Shown here: in pieces, positions 1 through 8,323 of the stretch
Position numbering within the stretch: position 1 is the stretch's first letter
Layout: every line of letters starts with the position of its first letter
Assembly (NCBI RefSeq): GCF_009914725.1
Contig: NZ_JAAAWJ010000019.1
Location: forward strand, 1-32,459
Direction of reading: 5' to 3'
Origin: Methanogenium sp. MK-MG
GTDB taxonomy: Archaea; Halobacteriota; Methanomicrobia; Methanomicrobiales; Methanomicrobiaceae
DNA: 32,459 nucleotides
The notes under the pieces: generated by a model
Databases searched by the model: none
What the model was told of the DNA's origin: nothing
Seen by the model: the letters and a program-made list of their open reading frames with translations, nothing else
Position numbers and translations under genes: made by a program

Positions 1-132
1 GAGTCCTCCGGGAATTATTTCATCCATTAAGGAAGAACCATCAATTATTTTGAAGCAGTTGGAATAATGCTCAATCTCTCTGCACAATGATGTCTTTCCA
101 CATCCTGAAATGCCATAAACAGCGATAATCAT
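1..132 (-). CDS. P-loop NTPase/kinase-like protein, N-terminal fragment
   Basis: Only the first 44 codons lie inside the window; the gene continues past base 1. The N-terminus is a short beta strand followed by a clear Walker A loop, GISGCGKT at residues 7-14, so the protein should bind a nucleotide through a P-loop. The compact strand-loop-helix start resembles small kinases or chaperone-type NTPases, but the type cannot be decided from this fragment. Its ATG (130-132) overlaps the TGA of the upstream radical SAM gene (129-131) by the usual ATGA, so the two are translationally coupled and the last known gene of the PIN-ankyrin / radical SAM / P-loop operon. I see the Walker A directly; kinase activity is inference. 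Confidence 0.75.
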   Translation of the reverse strand, partial: MIIAVYGISGCGKTSLCREIEHYSNCFKIIDGSSLMDEIIPGGL

Positions 133-1217
133 GAATGTCCTCTCTCAATATTGGATAATTTAAAAGTTTGAAGAAATTCCTGGCGACTTTTGCAATTGGA
201 ACTGTTTGAGTTATATTCAAGAAGGCAGTCTCTGATACATTCCCTGGAAACAGGGCAGGACAAACATTCATTTCTGGAAATTATTTTGTTGTACATTTGT
301 TTTTGGAGCTGCTCAATTTCCTGATCATACCTGCCAAGTAACCATTGAGATTTTCCAAACATTCTCCCGCAAGGGTAAACCTTCTTACCCAGATATATCA
401 GAGAGTGAGTCCCTGCACCACAGCTACCTCCGAACATTGTGCAAACCTGATCGGGTACACCTAAAATATTCCGTTTATACGCTTCCAGGTTGCCTATTTC
501 AATGTGATCAAGATTACGTTTTTTAAGGCTATTGGCAACTGCCAGAAGGAAATCATAATATTCCTTTTCTGAAATTGTATCTATTTGATCCGGAGCGTCA
601 ACCAGTCGGTCAAAGATAATCTTTTCAAACCTGTATTTAATAACAAAATCGAGAAAATCTTCAACATTTTCCAGAAGGTTTCTGCTCAGAGTAGTATTGA
701 TTGGCACATCAAATCCGGCCTCTCGTAAGACGGAAATTCCTTTCATTGTAGTATCAAAGGTCCCCTTTCCGTCACGGAAAACACGATATTTATTGTGCAG
801 TTCTTTTGGACCATCAAGCGAAACACTGGGAAATATCCTGAGTTGGTTTAATTCTTCGGCTATTTTGGGAGTTATTAGGGAGCCATTTGTCACCATATAT
901 AATCTGATGCGTTCCTGACTTGGATGTTTATCCCAAAAATTTGATACTGCTTTTGCAATATCGTTCCAATTAAGGAGTGGTTCGCCACTTCCAACAAAAT
1001 TAATTTTTATACTTTTTGAAAAATTATTTCGCTCATGATACGCAAAGGCCTGATTTAAAATAAATTCAATCTCTTCTGAGTGAAGAAAAGATTTGTTGGA
1101 TATGTGATTTTCAGGATTGAAAAAATAACAATATTTGCATCGGTAATTACAACGACTGTTTACTGAAATACAGATTCTTTCCACCTGATCGATGGGAGAT
1201 TTGGTTTCATATTTCAT
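129..1217 (-). CDS. radical SAM/SPASM domain protein (anSME-like)
   Basis: A 362-residue radical SAM enzyme. The [4Fe-4S]-SAM motif is C23-x3-C27-x2-C30, followed by a GSGEPLL (GGE-type) strand and a VSLDG segment. The C-terminal third is a SPASM domain with cysteines that could bind auxiliary clusters: CTMFGGSCGAG, YPCGRMFG and a final CLSC-x5-C-x3-C-x10-C series. The family includes sulfatase maturases and RiPP maturases; the substrate here is unknown. It starts one base after the stop of the PIN-ankyrin gene and overlaps the following P-loop gene by 4 nt, so the three are one transcript. No peptide-sized gene was seen in this operon inside the window. Base composition is much more AT-rich than the Scm radical SAM genes later in the window, which fits horizontal acquisition. 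Confidence 0.9.
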   Translation of the reverse strand: MKYETKSPIDQVERICISVNSRCNYRCKYCYFFNPENHISNKSFLHSEEIEFILNQAFAYHERNNFSKSIKINFVGSGEPLLNWNDIAKAVSNFWDKHPSQERIRLYMVTNGSLITPKIAEELNQLRIFPSVSLDGPKELHNKYRVFRDGKGTFDTTMKGISVLREAGFDVPINTTLSRNLLENVEDFLDFVIKYRFEKIIFDRLVDAPDQIDTISEKEYYDFLLAVANSLKKRNLDHIEIGNLEAYKRNILGVPDQVCTMFGGSCGAGTHSLIYLGKKVYPCGRMFGKSQWLLGRYDQEIEQLQKQMYNKIISRNECLSCPVSRECIRDCLLEYNSNSSNCKSRQEFLQTFKLSNIERGHS

Positions 1218-1218
1218 A

Positions 1219-2208
1219 TTAGCTCTGTTCCTTTATCAGTTTTGAAATTTCATGATTCCCATTTACCTGAGCATGATCTAGTGCCGATTTTCCATCACGA
1301 TCGCGTATCAGGAGGTCAATGGTTGATTGTTTGAGGAGGTATTCTGCAATCAGAGTGTGACCTTTTATAGCAGCTTTCATAAGAGGAGTAAATCCGTTCC
1401 CATCAGCCTGGTTAATGCTTATCTGAAACGTTTTAGATTCGAGAAGGTATTGAACAATATCAAACCGTCCATCCCATACAGCGATAAGCAATGCACTGTT
1501 TCCCTTATTTTTCCCATCTGAAAGAAGGTGTGGATTGGCACCATTTTCAAGCAGATATTGTACACCTTTTAGCCATCCTCTTTGGGCAGCGTGAGCATAT
1601 GGAGGCATGGGGAACTTACTATGATCATAGTGGTTTAGATCACATTGAGGTAATGAAATCCAAAATTTCGTCTGATTAAATTGTTTTTTACGGATAAAAT
1701 GGATCAAAGGAGTCAGATTATCCGCTGTGGTAAAATTAGGATTCACAGAATGGGTCTGAAGGAAGATATTTGCCTCATCTAAACGTCCGTTTTTTACTAA
1801 ATTAAACAGATTCTGATCATCTTCTGTTGGAATATCACTCGATTGCATCATTTCTTTTTGAAATGAAGTCAAACTAATGCATGAAACACCCGCAGATCTG
1901 GCAAATACCTGTAATCCTTCATCATCTGAAACAATGACAATCGGATCATTTTGAGATGATTCTTTTGCTTCATTGATTATTTTCCCATCATTGTTGCAGT
2001 CTTTTTTGTAGTGGGGCTTCTTGAGCACATAAATATTATATTGATTTATGTGTTTAATCGATAGCTGAGCGTTTTCCTGATGTTCCGGTATCTTTTTCCG
2101 GTAGTCGAGTTCGCTAAGAACCGTTGGCGATACAACAACATCATGGCGATAATCTCTGATTAGAGCCGGATTTCTTAAAAGAACATTAGTATCAAATAGG
2201 TATTTCAT
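1219..2208 (-). CDS. PIN-domain / ankyrin-repeat fusion protein
   Basis: A 329-residue two-part protein. Residues 1-125 are a PIN nuclease-type domain: D6 in LFDTNVLL, E33 in VLSELDYRK, D88 in QNDPIVI and D95/D96 in VSDDEG match the acidic metal-binding set of PIN ribonucleases, most like the PIN domain found in PhoH-linked proteins. Residues about 130-329 are ankyrin-type repeats; clear units include TPLIHFIRK, PYAHAAQRGWLKGVQYLLENGA, SALLIAVWDGRFDIVQYLLE and TPLMKAAIKGHTLIAEYLL. The start is supported by an AAGGATC ribosome-binding-like stretch just upstream. As first gene of the operon with a radical SAM/SPASM enzyme and a P-loop protein, it may supply an RNA-cutting effector whose ankyrin part binds a partner. 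That role is inference; the domain calls are confident. Confidence 0.85.
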   Translation of the reverse strand: MKYLFDTNVLLRNPALIRDYRHDVVVSPTVLSELDYRKKIPEHQENAQLSIKHINQYNIYVLKKPHYKKDCNNDGKIINEAKESSQNDPIVIVSDDEGLQVFARSAGVSCISLTSFQKEMMQSSDIPTEDDQNLFNLVKNGRLDEANIFLQTHSVNPNFTTADNLTPLIHFIRKKQFNQTKFWISLPQCDLNHYDHSKFPMPPYAHAAQRGWLKGVQYLLENGANPHLLSDGKNKGNSALLIAVWDGRFDIVQYLLESKTFQISINQADGNGFTPLMKAAIKGHTLIAEYLLKQSTIDLLIRDRDGKSALDHAQVNGNHEISKLIKEQS

Positions 2209-2893
2209 ATATATGATCCTTATTCAGAATTGACATCCATACAAATTTTCTTTTTAACAGATGATATCCAGTATAATAATCAATTGAGGATAGTATATGC
2301 ATGAATCGTTTTTTAATGATGGTTTATTTATGATGAACCGAGATCTAGGTTTTGTATAAATCCTCTGAGAAAAAAAGACCACAAAAGAGAAAAACATGAT
2401 CTATACTGGAGGTCACCTCCTTTACCTGGCAGAATGATGATTTCGCTTCAATTTTGCTGGCTTATCGGACGCACTCATCCTCCGTTTCTCAGACTGTGGT
2501 ATGCAGGTTATTTTCTGGAGTGGGGCACCCGGATGTGCTGTTCACCTCTGCAGGCGGGAGTCTACGATTCTTGTTACTTTGGAAAACCTCCGGCATCTGA
2601 CTAAGCAACACTTAAATAATCCCCAAATCGGACCGGATACCGGAAAAACGCATCCACACAGAAGCACGGAGCAGGCTGTTCTCACCCGGAGATAACCCAT
2701 TCCTCTCAAAACACCTGCCAATGGCGCCCGCTCAATGGTCTGCAATAATCGGTTATTTGAGCAAATATGAGGTATTATATTCGTATTTTTCTGGTAGTAA
2801 ATATGAGCCGGAAATACGTATGTTCTGACCTGAAATATCCCTGCAAAGAGGTTCACAGAGGGTGAAAAATCGGGAAAGATTGGATTCAGGCTC
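2209..2893. other. 685-bp intergenic region with dispersed repeat copy A
   Basis: No convincing gene. Bases 2209-2400 are AT-rich and form the upstream region of the PIN-ankyrin operon. A 13-nt palindrome, GGAGGTCACCTCC, lies at 2408-2420. Bases 2591-2820 are copy A of a 230-bp dispersed repeat whose second copy is at 21405-21636. A 56-codon open frame at 2434-2604 (+) has no recognisable product and runs into the repeat. Confidence 0.7.
2591..2820 (-). repeat. dispersed repeat, copy A (about 230 bp)
   Basis: Read on the minus strand, this stretch aligns along its whole length with 21405-21636 read on the plus strand. The best conserved blocks are identical TCTGTGTGGATGCGTTTTT and TTTGGGGATTATTTAAG; the start (CGTATTT, GCTCAT, TTTACT) and end (GTTGCT, GATGCCG) also correspond. 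Between ATTGAGCGG and GTTGCT the copies differ by one 3-nt indel. I found no flanking direct repeats, terminal inverted repeats or transposase, so the element type is unknown: a non-autonomous mobile element or a dispersed structured RNA are both possible. Confidence 0.8.
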
Positions 2894-4018
2894 TTATGGG
2901 AACTTGGCTGCGGCCTTCACTGCGAGATCCTCAAGCAGTTCATAATCCGGATCCGGTCCAACTGTCAAAAACATCTCATATACATTGTACTTTGAAAAGC
3001 TGATCACGTAGTGATAATGATCCTCTGCTGCACCCGGATCACGTCCGATCAGTTTGAATGCCGCAGCGTTTTCCCCAATTGCAGGAGGGGTGAGCACTTC
3101 ATTTCTTCCGACGGAATATGTCACATAATCGGAATCCACCATCTTCGTGGCGTTTCCTTCCGGGAACATGACAACTCTCTGGGACAGGAGTAATGTTCCC
3201 ACCTGTGGATTTGGATCTATGGAAAAATATTCCGCGAATCCCATTTGCGCTCCGTATTTTTTCATGTTCGGAAGCATGTCAGCATCCATCATCAGCGCAT
3301 ATCTGGGTGGGGCATAATCCGCAGGAAGGTCTTCTTGTTGTATGAGCAGGCTGCTCATACCCCAGTCAGGAGTATCCGATGCAGCAGAACCGGTTGCCTG
3401 CGGTGTAGTGATTGCCGGTGATGCGGTTACCGGTGGTGCAGGGGTCTCCGGGATGCCATCCGTGAGTCCTGCTGCCGGAGATACCGGGCCTGTTATCATG
3501 ATCACCGCCATCATGATGATAATAAAAACATACATGGATGCCGGCACCCAGAACAGCCTGCTCTTCCGGGTGAATCCCACCTCGCCTTTGTTGATCTTGT
3601 CCGCCGTTTTATAGGCATTGTATATCGAATGTCCCAGTATCCCGATCACAACCAAGGTGGACAGCACTACCAATGCAGCACCTGCCCAGAATGAAACGGA
3701 AAAAAGAGGTAATGCAAGCAGCGTAGCGAGCACCGCTGAAACCATGTATGCTCCGATATAGAGTATGCCGTCCTTCGTTTTTCCGTTATACCACTGGCCC
3801 CATCCGATCCATAATAAACTGCAGATGGCGGCTATCAACGGATTGCGGATTTTTCTCACGTCAGGTGAGGATACCGCGGTAGTGTATGTGGGTGGGGACT
3901 GTTGTGATGATACTGTCCTTTGCGGCCGGAGATGATTCGGGCCTCCACAATGCGGACATGCAGGCAGAGTATCGTCGAAAGAAAAATCACAATAGGGGCA
4001 TTTTGTTGTGGACGACAT
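2894..4018 (-). CDS. zinc-ribbon / TM2-like membrane protein
   Basis: A 374-residue membrane protein. The N-terminus is a zinc ribbon (C7-x2-C10 and C21-x2-C24), then a Ser/Pro-rich linker, then a cluster of about four hydrophobic segments at roughly residues 57-170 that includes GWGQWYNGKTKDG, typical of TM2-like domains. A Pro/Thr/Ala-rich linker (about 175-215) leads to a C-terminal domain of some 150 residues that would face outside the cell and is unlike anything I recognise. No Shine-Dalgarno sequence precedes the ATG, and a TATA-like CTATAAAT (4035-4042, reading ATTTATAG on the minus strand) lies only about 20 bp upstream, so a leaderless or very short-leader mRNA is likely. Function unknown; a membrane sensor or assembly role would be guesswork. 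Confidence 0.8.
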   Translation of the reverse strand: MSSTTKCPYCDFSFDDTLPACPHCGGPNHLRPQRTVSSQQSPPTYTTAVSSPDVRKIRNPLIAAICSLLWIGWGQWYNGKTKDGILYIGAYMVSAVLATLLALPLFSVSFWAGAALVVLSTLVVIGILGHSIYNAYKTADKINKGEVGFTRKSRLFWVPASMYVFIIIMMAVIMITGPVSPAAGLTDGIPETPAPPVTASPAITTPQATGSAASDTPDWGMSSLLIQQEDLPADYAPPRYALMMDADMLPNMKKYGAQMGFAEYFSIDPNPQVGTLLLSQRVVMFPEGNATKMVDSDYVTYSVGRNEVLTPPAIGENAAAFKLIGRDPGAAEDHYHYVISFSKYNVYEMFLTVGPDPDYELLEDLAVKAAAKFP

Positions 4019-4336
4019 GAATATACTATGTGATCTATAAATCCACTTTACCTAATGTGACTGTTGATTTGATTTTTTAAATATCAGATCTTTATACCTT
4101 GATATTTCGCTGTATGCAATGTTTCCGGCAGTAATGGGATCGGCTCTCTTCTCTCTGTTGATTATAGTGGCGAACGTTTCTTTTTGAACTAATAGTAAAT
4201 GCAATTAAGCGTTTAATATCGTTTAATTTCAAAAATAAACGTTTGGCATCATATGGAGAATGCCAGATATTCTTAGAAGTCTGGTTTTTGACTATATTTG
4301 TACCGGTGCCATTCAGCAGCACCGGTATCCTCTTGT
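4019..4336. other. 318-bp AT-rich intergenic region with short repeats
   Basis: No gene supported; a 76-codon minus-strand frame inside (4092-4322) has a composition and residue pattern typical of noncoding sequence. The region holds the TATA-like element of the zinc-ribbon gene, a direct repeat CGTTTAAT at 4210-4217 and 4220-4227 (10-bp period) followed by an inverted TAAACG at 4236-4241, and a strong hairpin at 4301-4327 listed separately. Confidence 0.6.
4301..4327 (-). terminator. 9-bp hairpin downstream of the PFL gene
   Basis: TACCGGTGC (4301-4309) and GCACCGGTA (4319-4327) form a perfect 9-bp stem with a 9-nt loop, starting about 10 nt after the PFL stop codon on the minus strand. No strong T-run follows, so it may be a 3'-end stabiliser or processing site instead of a simple terminator. 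Confidence 0.5.
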
Positions 4337-5701
4337 TCAGTTCTTAAAACTATGAATCGGTGCGGGAATTCTGCCGCCACGGTTGATGAATGCCTCACAG
4401 CCAAATGGATTGACCCGCTGAACTGGTGCATACCCCAGCAGTCCGCCGAACTCTACGGTGTCACCGACATCCTTCCCTATAACAGGGATCAGACGAACAG
4501 CAGTGGTCTTCTGATTGATCATGCCGATGGCCGCTTCATCGGCGATGATGCCGGAGATGGTGGCAGCAGACGTGTTGCCGGGGATGGCAATCATATCCAG
4601 ACCGACCGAGCAGACGCAGGTCATCGCCTCCAGTTTTTCAATCGTCAGGGCGCCACGGTTGACCGCATCGATCATACCCTGATCCTCACTGACGGGGAGG
4701 AAGGCGCCACTGAGTCCGCCGACAAACGAGCTCGCCATCACCCCTCCTTTTTTTACCTGATCATTAAGGAGGGCAAGAGCCGCCGTTGTGCCCGGAGCAC
4801 CCACCGACTCAAGGCCCATCTCCTCTAAAATTTCTGCCACACTATCGCCCACGGAAGGAGTTGGTGCCAGAGAGAGATCAACAATACCAAACGGAATGCC
4901 CAGCCGTTCTGAAGCTTCCTGTGCGACAAGCTGTCCGGCACGGGTCACCTTGAATGCCGTCTTCTTCACCGTCTCACAGAGCACTTCAAAGTTCTCGCCC
5001 CGGACTCCCTCAAGGGCACGCTTCACCACACCCGGACCGCTGACGCCCACATTGATGACCGCATCCCCTTCGGTCACGCCATGAAAGGCCCCGGCCATGA
5101 ACGGATTATCATCAGGAGCGTTGCAGAAGACGACCAGTTTTGCACAGCCCAGAGAGCTGTTCTCTCTGGTGGCCTCTGCCGTTTCCTTCACTGTTTCTCC
5201 CATCAGTTTTACGGCATCCATGTTGATTCCGGTCTTGGTGGAGCCGATATTTACCGAACTGCATACCCTTTCTGTAGAAGAGAGGGCCATGGGAATGGAA
5301 CGAATGAGATGTTCGTCAGTCTTCGTCATGCCCTTGGAGACGAGAGCAGAGTAGCCTCCCAGAAAATTCACCTCTGTCTTTTTGGCGGCTTTATCCAGGG
5401 TCATGGCAATGGTGACAAAATCCTCAGGAGACGAGCAGGCCCGTCCTCCGACAAGTGCAATGGGGGTGACAGAGATGCGTTTGTTTACTATTGGGATGCC
5501 ATATTCAACTTCAATGTCCCTGCCGACGGAGACGAGATCTTTTGCTACGCGGGTTATCTTATCGTATATGTTCTGGTTTAAGGTATCCAGATCAGAGTCA
5601 CAGCAGTCCAGCAGGCTGATGCCCATCGTAATAGTGCGGACATCCAGCTTTTCCTGCTCGATCATCTTGTTTGTCTCATTTACCTCAAATATATTGATCA
5701 T
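4337..5701 (-). CDS. PFL family protein (UPF0210 / DUF711)
   Basis: A 454-residue cytosolic protein that I recognise as the UPF0210 (DUF711) family, which is remotely related to the pyruvate formate-lyase fold but has no proven reaction. The start [16 protein letters not shown], the segments [62 protein letters not shown] and [14 protein letters not shown], and the full length all fit the family. The ATG is preceded by GAGAGGAATT, a good ribosome-binding site. It lies 11 nt after the ACT-domain gene. The ACT/PFL pairing is widely conserved in anaerobes and archaea, which suggests the ACT protein regulates or partners with it; ligand unknown. Confidence 0.93.
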   Translation of the reverse strand: MINIFEVNETNKMIEQEKLDVRTITMGISLLDCCDSDLDTLNQNIYDKITRVAKDLVSVGRDIEVEYGIPIVNKRISVTPIALVGGRACSSPEDFVTIAMTLDKAAKKTEVNFLGGYSALVSKGMTKTDEHLIRSIPMALSSTERVCSSVNIGSTKTGINMDAVKLMGETVKETAEATRENSSLGCAKLVVFCNAPDDNPFMAGAFHGVTEGDAVINVGVSGPGVVKRALEGVRGENFEVLCETVKKTAFKVTRAGQLVAQEASERLGIPFGIVDLSLAPTPSVGDSVAEILEEMGLESVGAPGTTAALALLNDQVKKGGVMASSFVGGLSGAFLPVSEDQGMIDAVNRGALTIEKLEAMTCVCSVGLDMIAIPGNTSAATISGIIADEAAIGMINQKTTAVRLIPVIGKDVGDTVEFGGLLGYAPVQRVNPFGCEAFINRGGRIPAPIHSFKN

Positions 5702-5712
5702 CAGAATTCCTC

Positions 5713-5985
5713 TCAGATACGGTGCATTTTATTAAAAATATCTTCATGCTGGCATCTGATCTTTACACCGATTTCATCGCCGATATGCTCCAATTCACGT
5801 ACCATCTCACCAAAAGATTTGGAAGAACTATTGGCATCAACGATCATCATCATGTTAAAATAGCCCTGTACAATGGTCTGGGAAATATCTTCGACATTGA
5901 TCTGATTGTCTGCCAGGTATGTGCATAATGTTGCGATAATGCCGACTGCATCTTTTCCTACGACAGTAATGATGGTTTTTTTCAT
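5713..5985 (-). CDS. ACT domain protein (UPF0237)
   Basis: A 90-residue single ACT domain. The start [20 protein letters not shown] and the whole beta-alpha-beta pattern match UPF0237, small ACT proteins encoded beside UPF0210/PFL genes. I chose the ATG at 5983-5985 over an in-frame ATG seven codons upstream because family members begin MKKT and the bases before it (GGGATGAG) could pair with 16S rRNA, while the upstream ATG has no such site. ACT domains bind small ligands such as amino acids; the ligand here is not known. First gene of a two-gene operon with the PFL protein. Confidence 0.9.
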   Translation of the reverse strand: MKKTIITVVGKDAVGIIATLCTYLADNQINVEDISQTIVQGYFNMMMIVDANSSSKSFGEMVRELEHIGDEIGVKIRCQHEDIFNKMHRI

Positions 5986-6205
5986 GGTCTGTCTCATCCC
6001 TATCATATTATTGGCATTTTAGGGATTAATAACGTCACATAAAGGACAGCCTGTACTGAAATGATCTCCTGTCCGGTATCCTGAATGGTTTTCAGATATG
6101 CCTGCGTTTCGGGGAACATCCGGGAGAATATGTTCGCCGGTTGTAAATAGAAATTGTACGCATTGCAGGAAGTAAAATAATGATTGTGGAGAAAGAAAGA
6201 GTATA

Positions 6206-6904
6206 ATGGAAAAATCCGAAAATAAATGTGCAGGTGACTGGATTGCCGAGGGAGATGTGCTGAAAAATATGGAACGATATGAGGAGGCAGTTGAGGCATA
6301 CGATCAGGCGATCGCATCTGATCCGGATAATGCCTCTGCCTGGTATCAGAAAGGCTGCGCCCTTGATGAACTGCACCGCTACGGGGAGGCAGTTCAGGCA
6401 TATAGCCGGTCACTGGAAATGAATCCGGATGACATATCGGCATGGCATTCCTTAGGGGTTGCCCTCATGAATCTGGAACAGTATGAAGAGGCAGTTGAAG
6501 CCTTTGACCTGGCACTCGCCCTTGATTCGACGCTCGCTTCTGCCTGGTATCACAAAGGATATGTCCTTGGTGAACTGGAGCAGTATGAAGAGGCAGTCAG
6601 ATCGTATTGCCAGGCACTTGAATGTGATCCGGATGACATCATTTCATGGGTGAACCTGGGAACCGCCCTCAATAATCTGGGACGCCATGAGGAGGCAGTT
6701 GATGCCAGTGAACTTTCTCTTGCTCTTGATCCCGATGACGCCGCTGCCTGGAACACCAAAGGGGATGCCCTGATGGGTCTGGAGAATTATAAGGAGGCGC
6801 TTCAGGCATATAACCGGGTGCTGGCAATTGACCCCGAGCATGGCCATGCATGGTACAACAAAGGGCTTGCACTGAGTAAGCTTCGCCGGTGTGACTGCTG
6901 CTGA
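6206..6904 (+). CDS. TPR repeat protein
   Basis: A 232-residue protein made almost wholly of tetratricopeptide repeats: six full 34-residue units (signature W-x2-KG-x2-L-x3-RYEEAV-x-AYD-x-AL-x2-DPD) and the first helix of a seventh. No signal peptide or membrane segment, so it is probably a cytosolic protein-interaction scaffold. The last repeat stops abruptly with RRCDCC after helix A; reading on in the other frames does not restore a TPR, so this is a short C-terminus and not an obvious frameshift. It is transcribed away from the ACT/PFL operon and converges with the NHL gene. Partners unknown. Confidence 0.88.
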   Translation: MEKSENKCAGDWIAEGDVLKNMERYEEAVEAYDQAIASDPDNASAWYQKGCALDELHRYGEAVQAYSRSLEMNPDDISAWHSLGVALMNLEQYEEAVEAFDLALALDSTLASAWYHKGYVLGELEQYEEAVRSYCQALECDPDDIISWVNLGTALNNLGRHEEAVDASELSLALDPDDAAAWNTKGDALMGLENYKEALQAYNRVLAIDPEHGHAWYNKGLALSKLRRCDCC

Positions 6905-6926
6905 AAGAGGCAAAAATACGGCGAAG

Positions 6927-6995
6927 ACCGGTATGGGCGGGTGGTCCGCCGTCACCGGTGCCCGTTTGGTATGGCAATATCTCATATTATTTTTT
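6927..6995 (+). terminator. hairpin and T-run between convergent genes
   Basis: Downstream of the TPR gene, ACCGGT (6927-6932) pairs with ACCGGT (6954-6959) around an inner stem GGCGG (6936-6940) / CCGCC (6946-6950). A T6 run (6990-6995) follows, ending within the stop codon of the convergent NHL gene. Probable 3' end for the plus-strand TPR transcript. Confidence 0.45.
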
Positions 6996-8091
6996 ATTCC
7001 CGTCTGACAGGCGGGAATACGCCGAAAAGTATTGCTGCAATCATGATTCCCGGTATGACGAAGAGGACTGAAACCGGGGATGTGGTGGGAGGAGGAACCC
7101 TGCCGGGATGCGTGGCGTTCCCGGAAGAATCCGGGAGGGGATTTGACCTTTCGAATGTCTGGATGCGGTTATTGTTGGTGTCGGCAACGTAGATGGTGCC
7201 GGAACGGTCAACAGCAATTCCCAGTGGCGTGGTAAATTCCCCCTGTCCTGAACCATTTTGTCCCCACTGTGTGAGAAAGGTGCCATCGGAGGTGAACACC
7301 AGGACGCGGCCGCCGTTATATATGTCTGTCACGTAGACATGACCGGAATCGTCAACCGCAACGCCATGGGGCAACGAATATAATTCCCCGATGCCTGAAC
7401 CAATTGCCTGCCACTTCGTGAGATAGGTGCCATTGGATGCGAACTTTTTGATCTGGTCATTGCCGGTGTCAGCGACGTAGACATTGCCGGAACCATCGAC
7501 GGCAACCCCGGATGGCGCATCCAGCTTTCCGTCGCCGAACCATTCCGAACCCCACTCGGTAAGAAACGTGCCGTCGGATGTGAACGTCTGGATGCGGTGA
7601 TTGCCGGTGTCAGCAACATAGACGGTACCGGAACCATCAACGGCAACAGCAGATGGCGCATCAAACTGCCCGTTGCCCGAACCCTTCGATCCCCACTGTC
7701 CAAGAAACATGCCGTCAGACGTGAACGTCGTGATGCGGTGAAAATTTGAGTCGGCAACATAGACGGTGCCGGATGCGTCAACGGCAACGTCATATGGTAA
7801 CGACTGGAATTCCCCGATGCCTGAACCAATTGATTGCCACTTCGTAACAAACGTGCCGTTGGATGTGAACTTCTGGATGCGGTGATTGTTGGTATCGGCA
7901 ACGTAGACATTGCCGGAAGTATCAACGGCAACCCCGAATGGCGTGTCAAATTCTCCGTCTCCTGAACCCTCCGTTCCCCAGGACGTGATATATTCATACT
8001 CCCCGCTGTCCTGTGCTGTCGCCACTCCGCTGAAAGTGAGCAGGAATATGACCAGCAATCCCGTCAAAAATATTCTGTTACCCGATATCAA
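6994..8091 (-). CDS. secreted six-bladed NHL-repeat protein, C-terminally anchored
   Basis: A 365-residue surface protein. Residues 1-27 are a signal peptide ending near VATAQD. Six NHL repeats of about 47 residues follow, each with the pattern WG-x-GSG-x-GEF...P-x-GVAVD-x-SG-x-VYVADT-x-NHRIQ-x-FTSDGTFL, which is exactly enough for a closed six-bladed beta-propeller (residues about 35-325). A Pro/Ser/Thr linker and one hydrophobic segment (about 338-358) with a basic end (VRRE) anchor it to the membrane. The start is TTG with the Shine-Dalgarno-like AGGGGGGAT just upstream; no ATG lies nearby. NHL propellers bind proteins, nucleic acids or glycans; the ligand here is unknown. Near-identical repeats suggest recent blade duplication. 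Confidence 0.9.
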   Translation of the reverse strand: MISGNRIFLTGLLVIFLLTFSGVATAQDSGEYEYITSWGTEGSGDGEFDTPFGVAVDTSGNVYVADTNNHRIQKFTSNGTFVTKWQSIGSGIGEFQSLPYDVAVDASGTVYVADSNFHRITTFTSDGMFLGQWGSKGSGNGQFDAPSAVAVDGSGTVYVADTGNHRIQTFTSDGTFLTEWGSEWFGDGKLDAPSGVAVDGSGNVYVADTGNDQIKKFASNGTYLTKWQAIGSGIGELYSLPHGVAVDDSGHVYVTDIYNGGRVLVFTSDGTFLTQWGQNGSGQGEFTTPLGIAVDRSGTIYVADTNNNRIQTFERSNPLPDSSGNATHPGRVPPPTTSPVSVLFVIPGIMIAAILFGVFPPVRRE

Positions 8092-8323
8092 AATTTATCC
8101 CCCCTGTTTTGACCGATCCCGGCATTGATGCGGATGAGTCGTTGTTGAGTCTCTTCCGGACAAGTGCTTAAATATGCCTCTTGATCTGTGTTTCGTGTCT
8201 TTGTTCACCTATCTTACCTGTTTCTTCAGCTATCCGGGTTTATTTGAGTAATTCAGTGATATCAGAGTCACCCATAATACATTCAAAATTTCATTGTCCG
8301 TTACTTTGTCATTAGCAGATTTT

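Noticed and set aside
2434-2604. 56-codon plus-strand frame after a GGAGGT-containing palindrome
   Set aside because: Spacing to the SD-like bases is too long, no recognisable domain, and it ends inside the repeat.
2542-2856. 104-codon minus-strand frame with similarity to a frame at 21479-21949
   Set aside because: The similarity is the 230-bp DNA repeat; the second copy has a stop in the same frame and then runs antisense through a real gene.
4298-5735. Long plus-strand frames opposite the PFL gene
   Set aside because: Antisense shadows of a well-recognised UPF0210 gene.
6905-6993. Possible frameshift at the end of the first TPR protein
   Set aside because: Neither alternative frame continues the TPR pattern, so a natural short end is simpler.
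7329-7997. 222-codon minus-strand frame within the NHL gene
   Set aside because: Off-frame reading of regular NHL repeats; the repeated pattern comes from the true gene.
7000-8000. Regular repeats suggesting a CRISPR-like array
   Set aside because: Period of about 141 bp is the coding repeat of NHL blades; no spacers of the right size.
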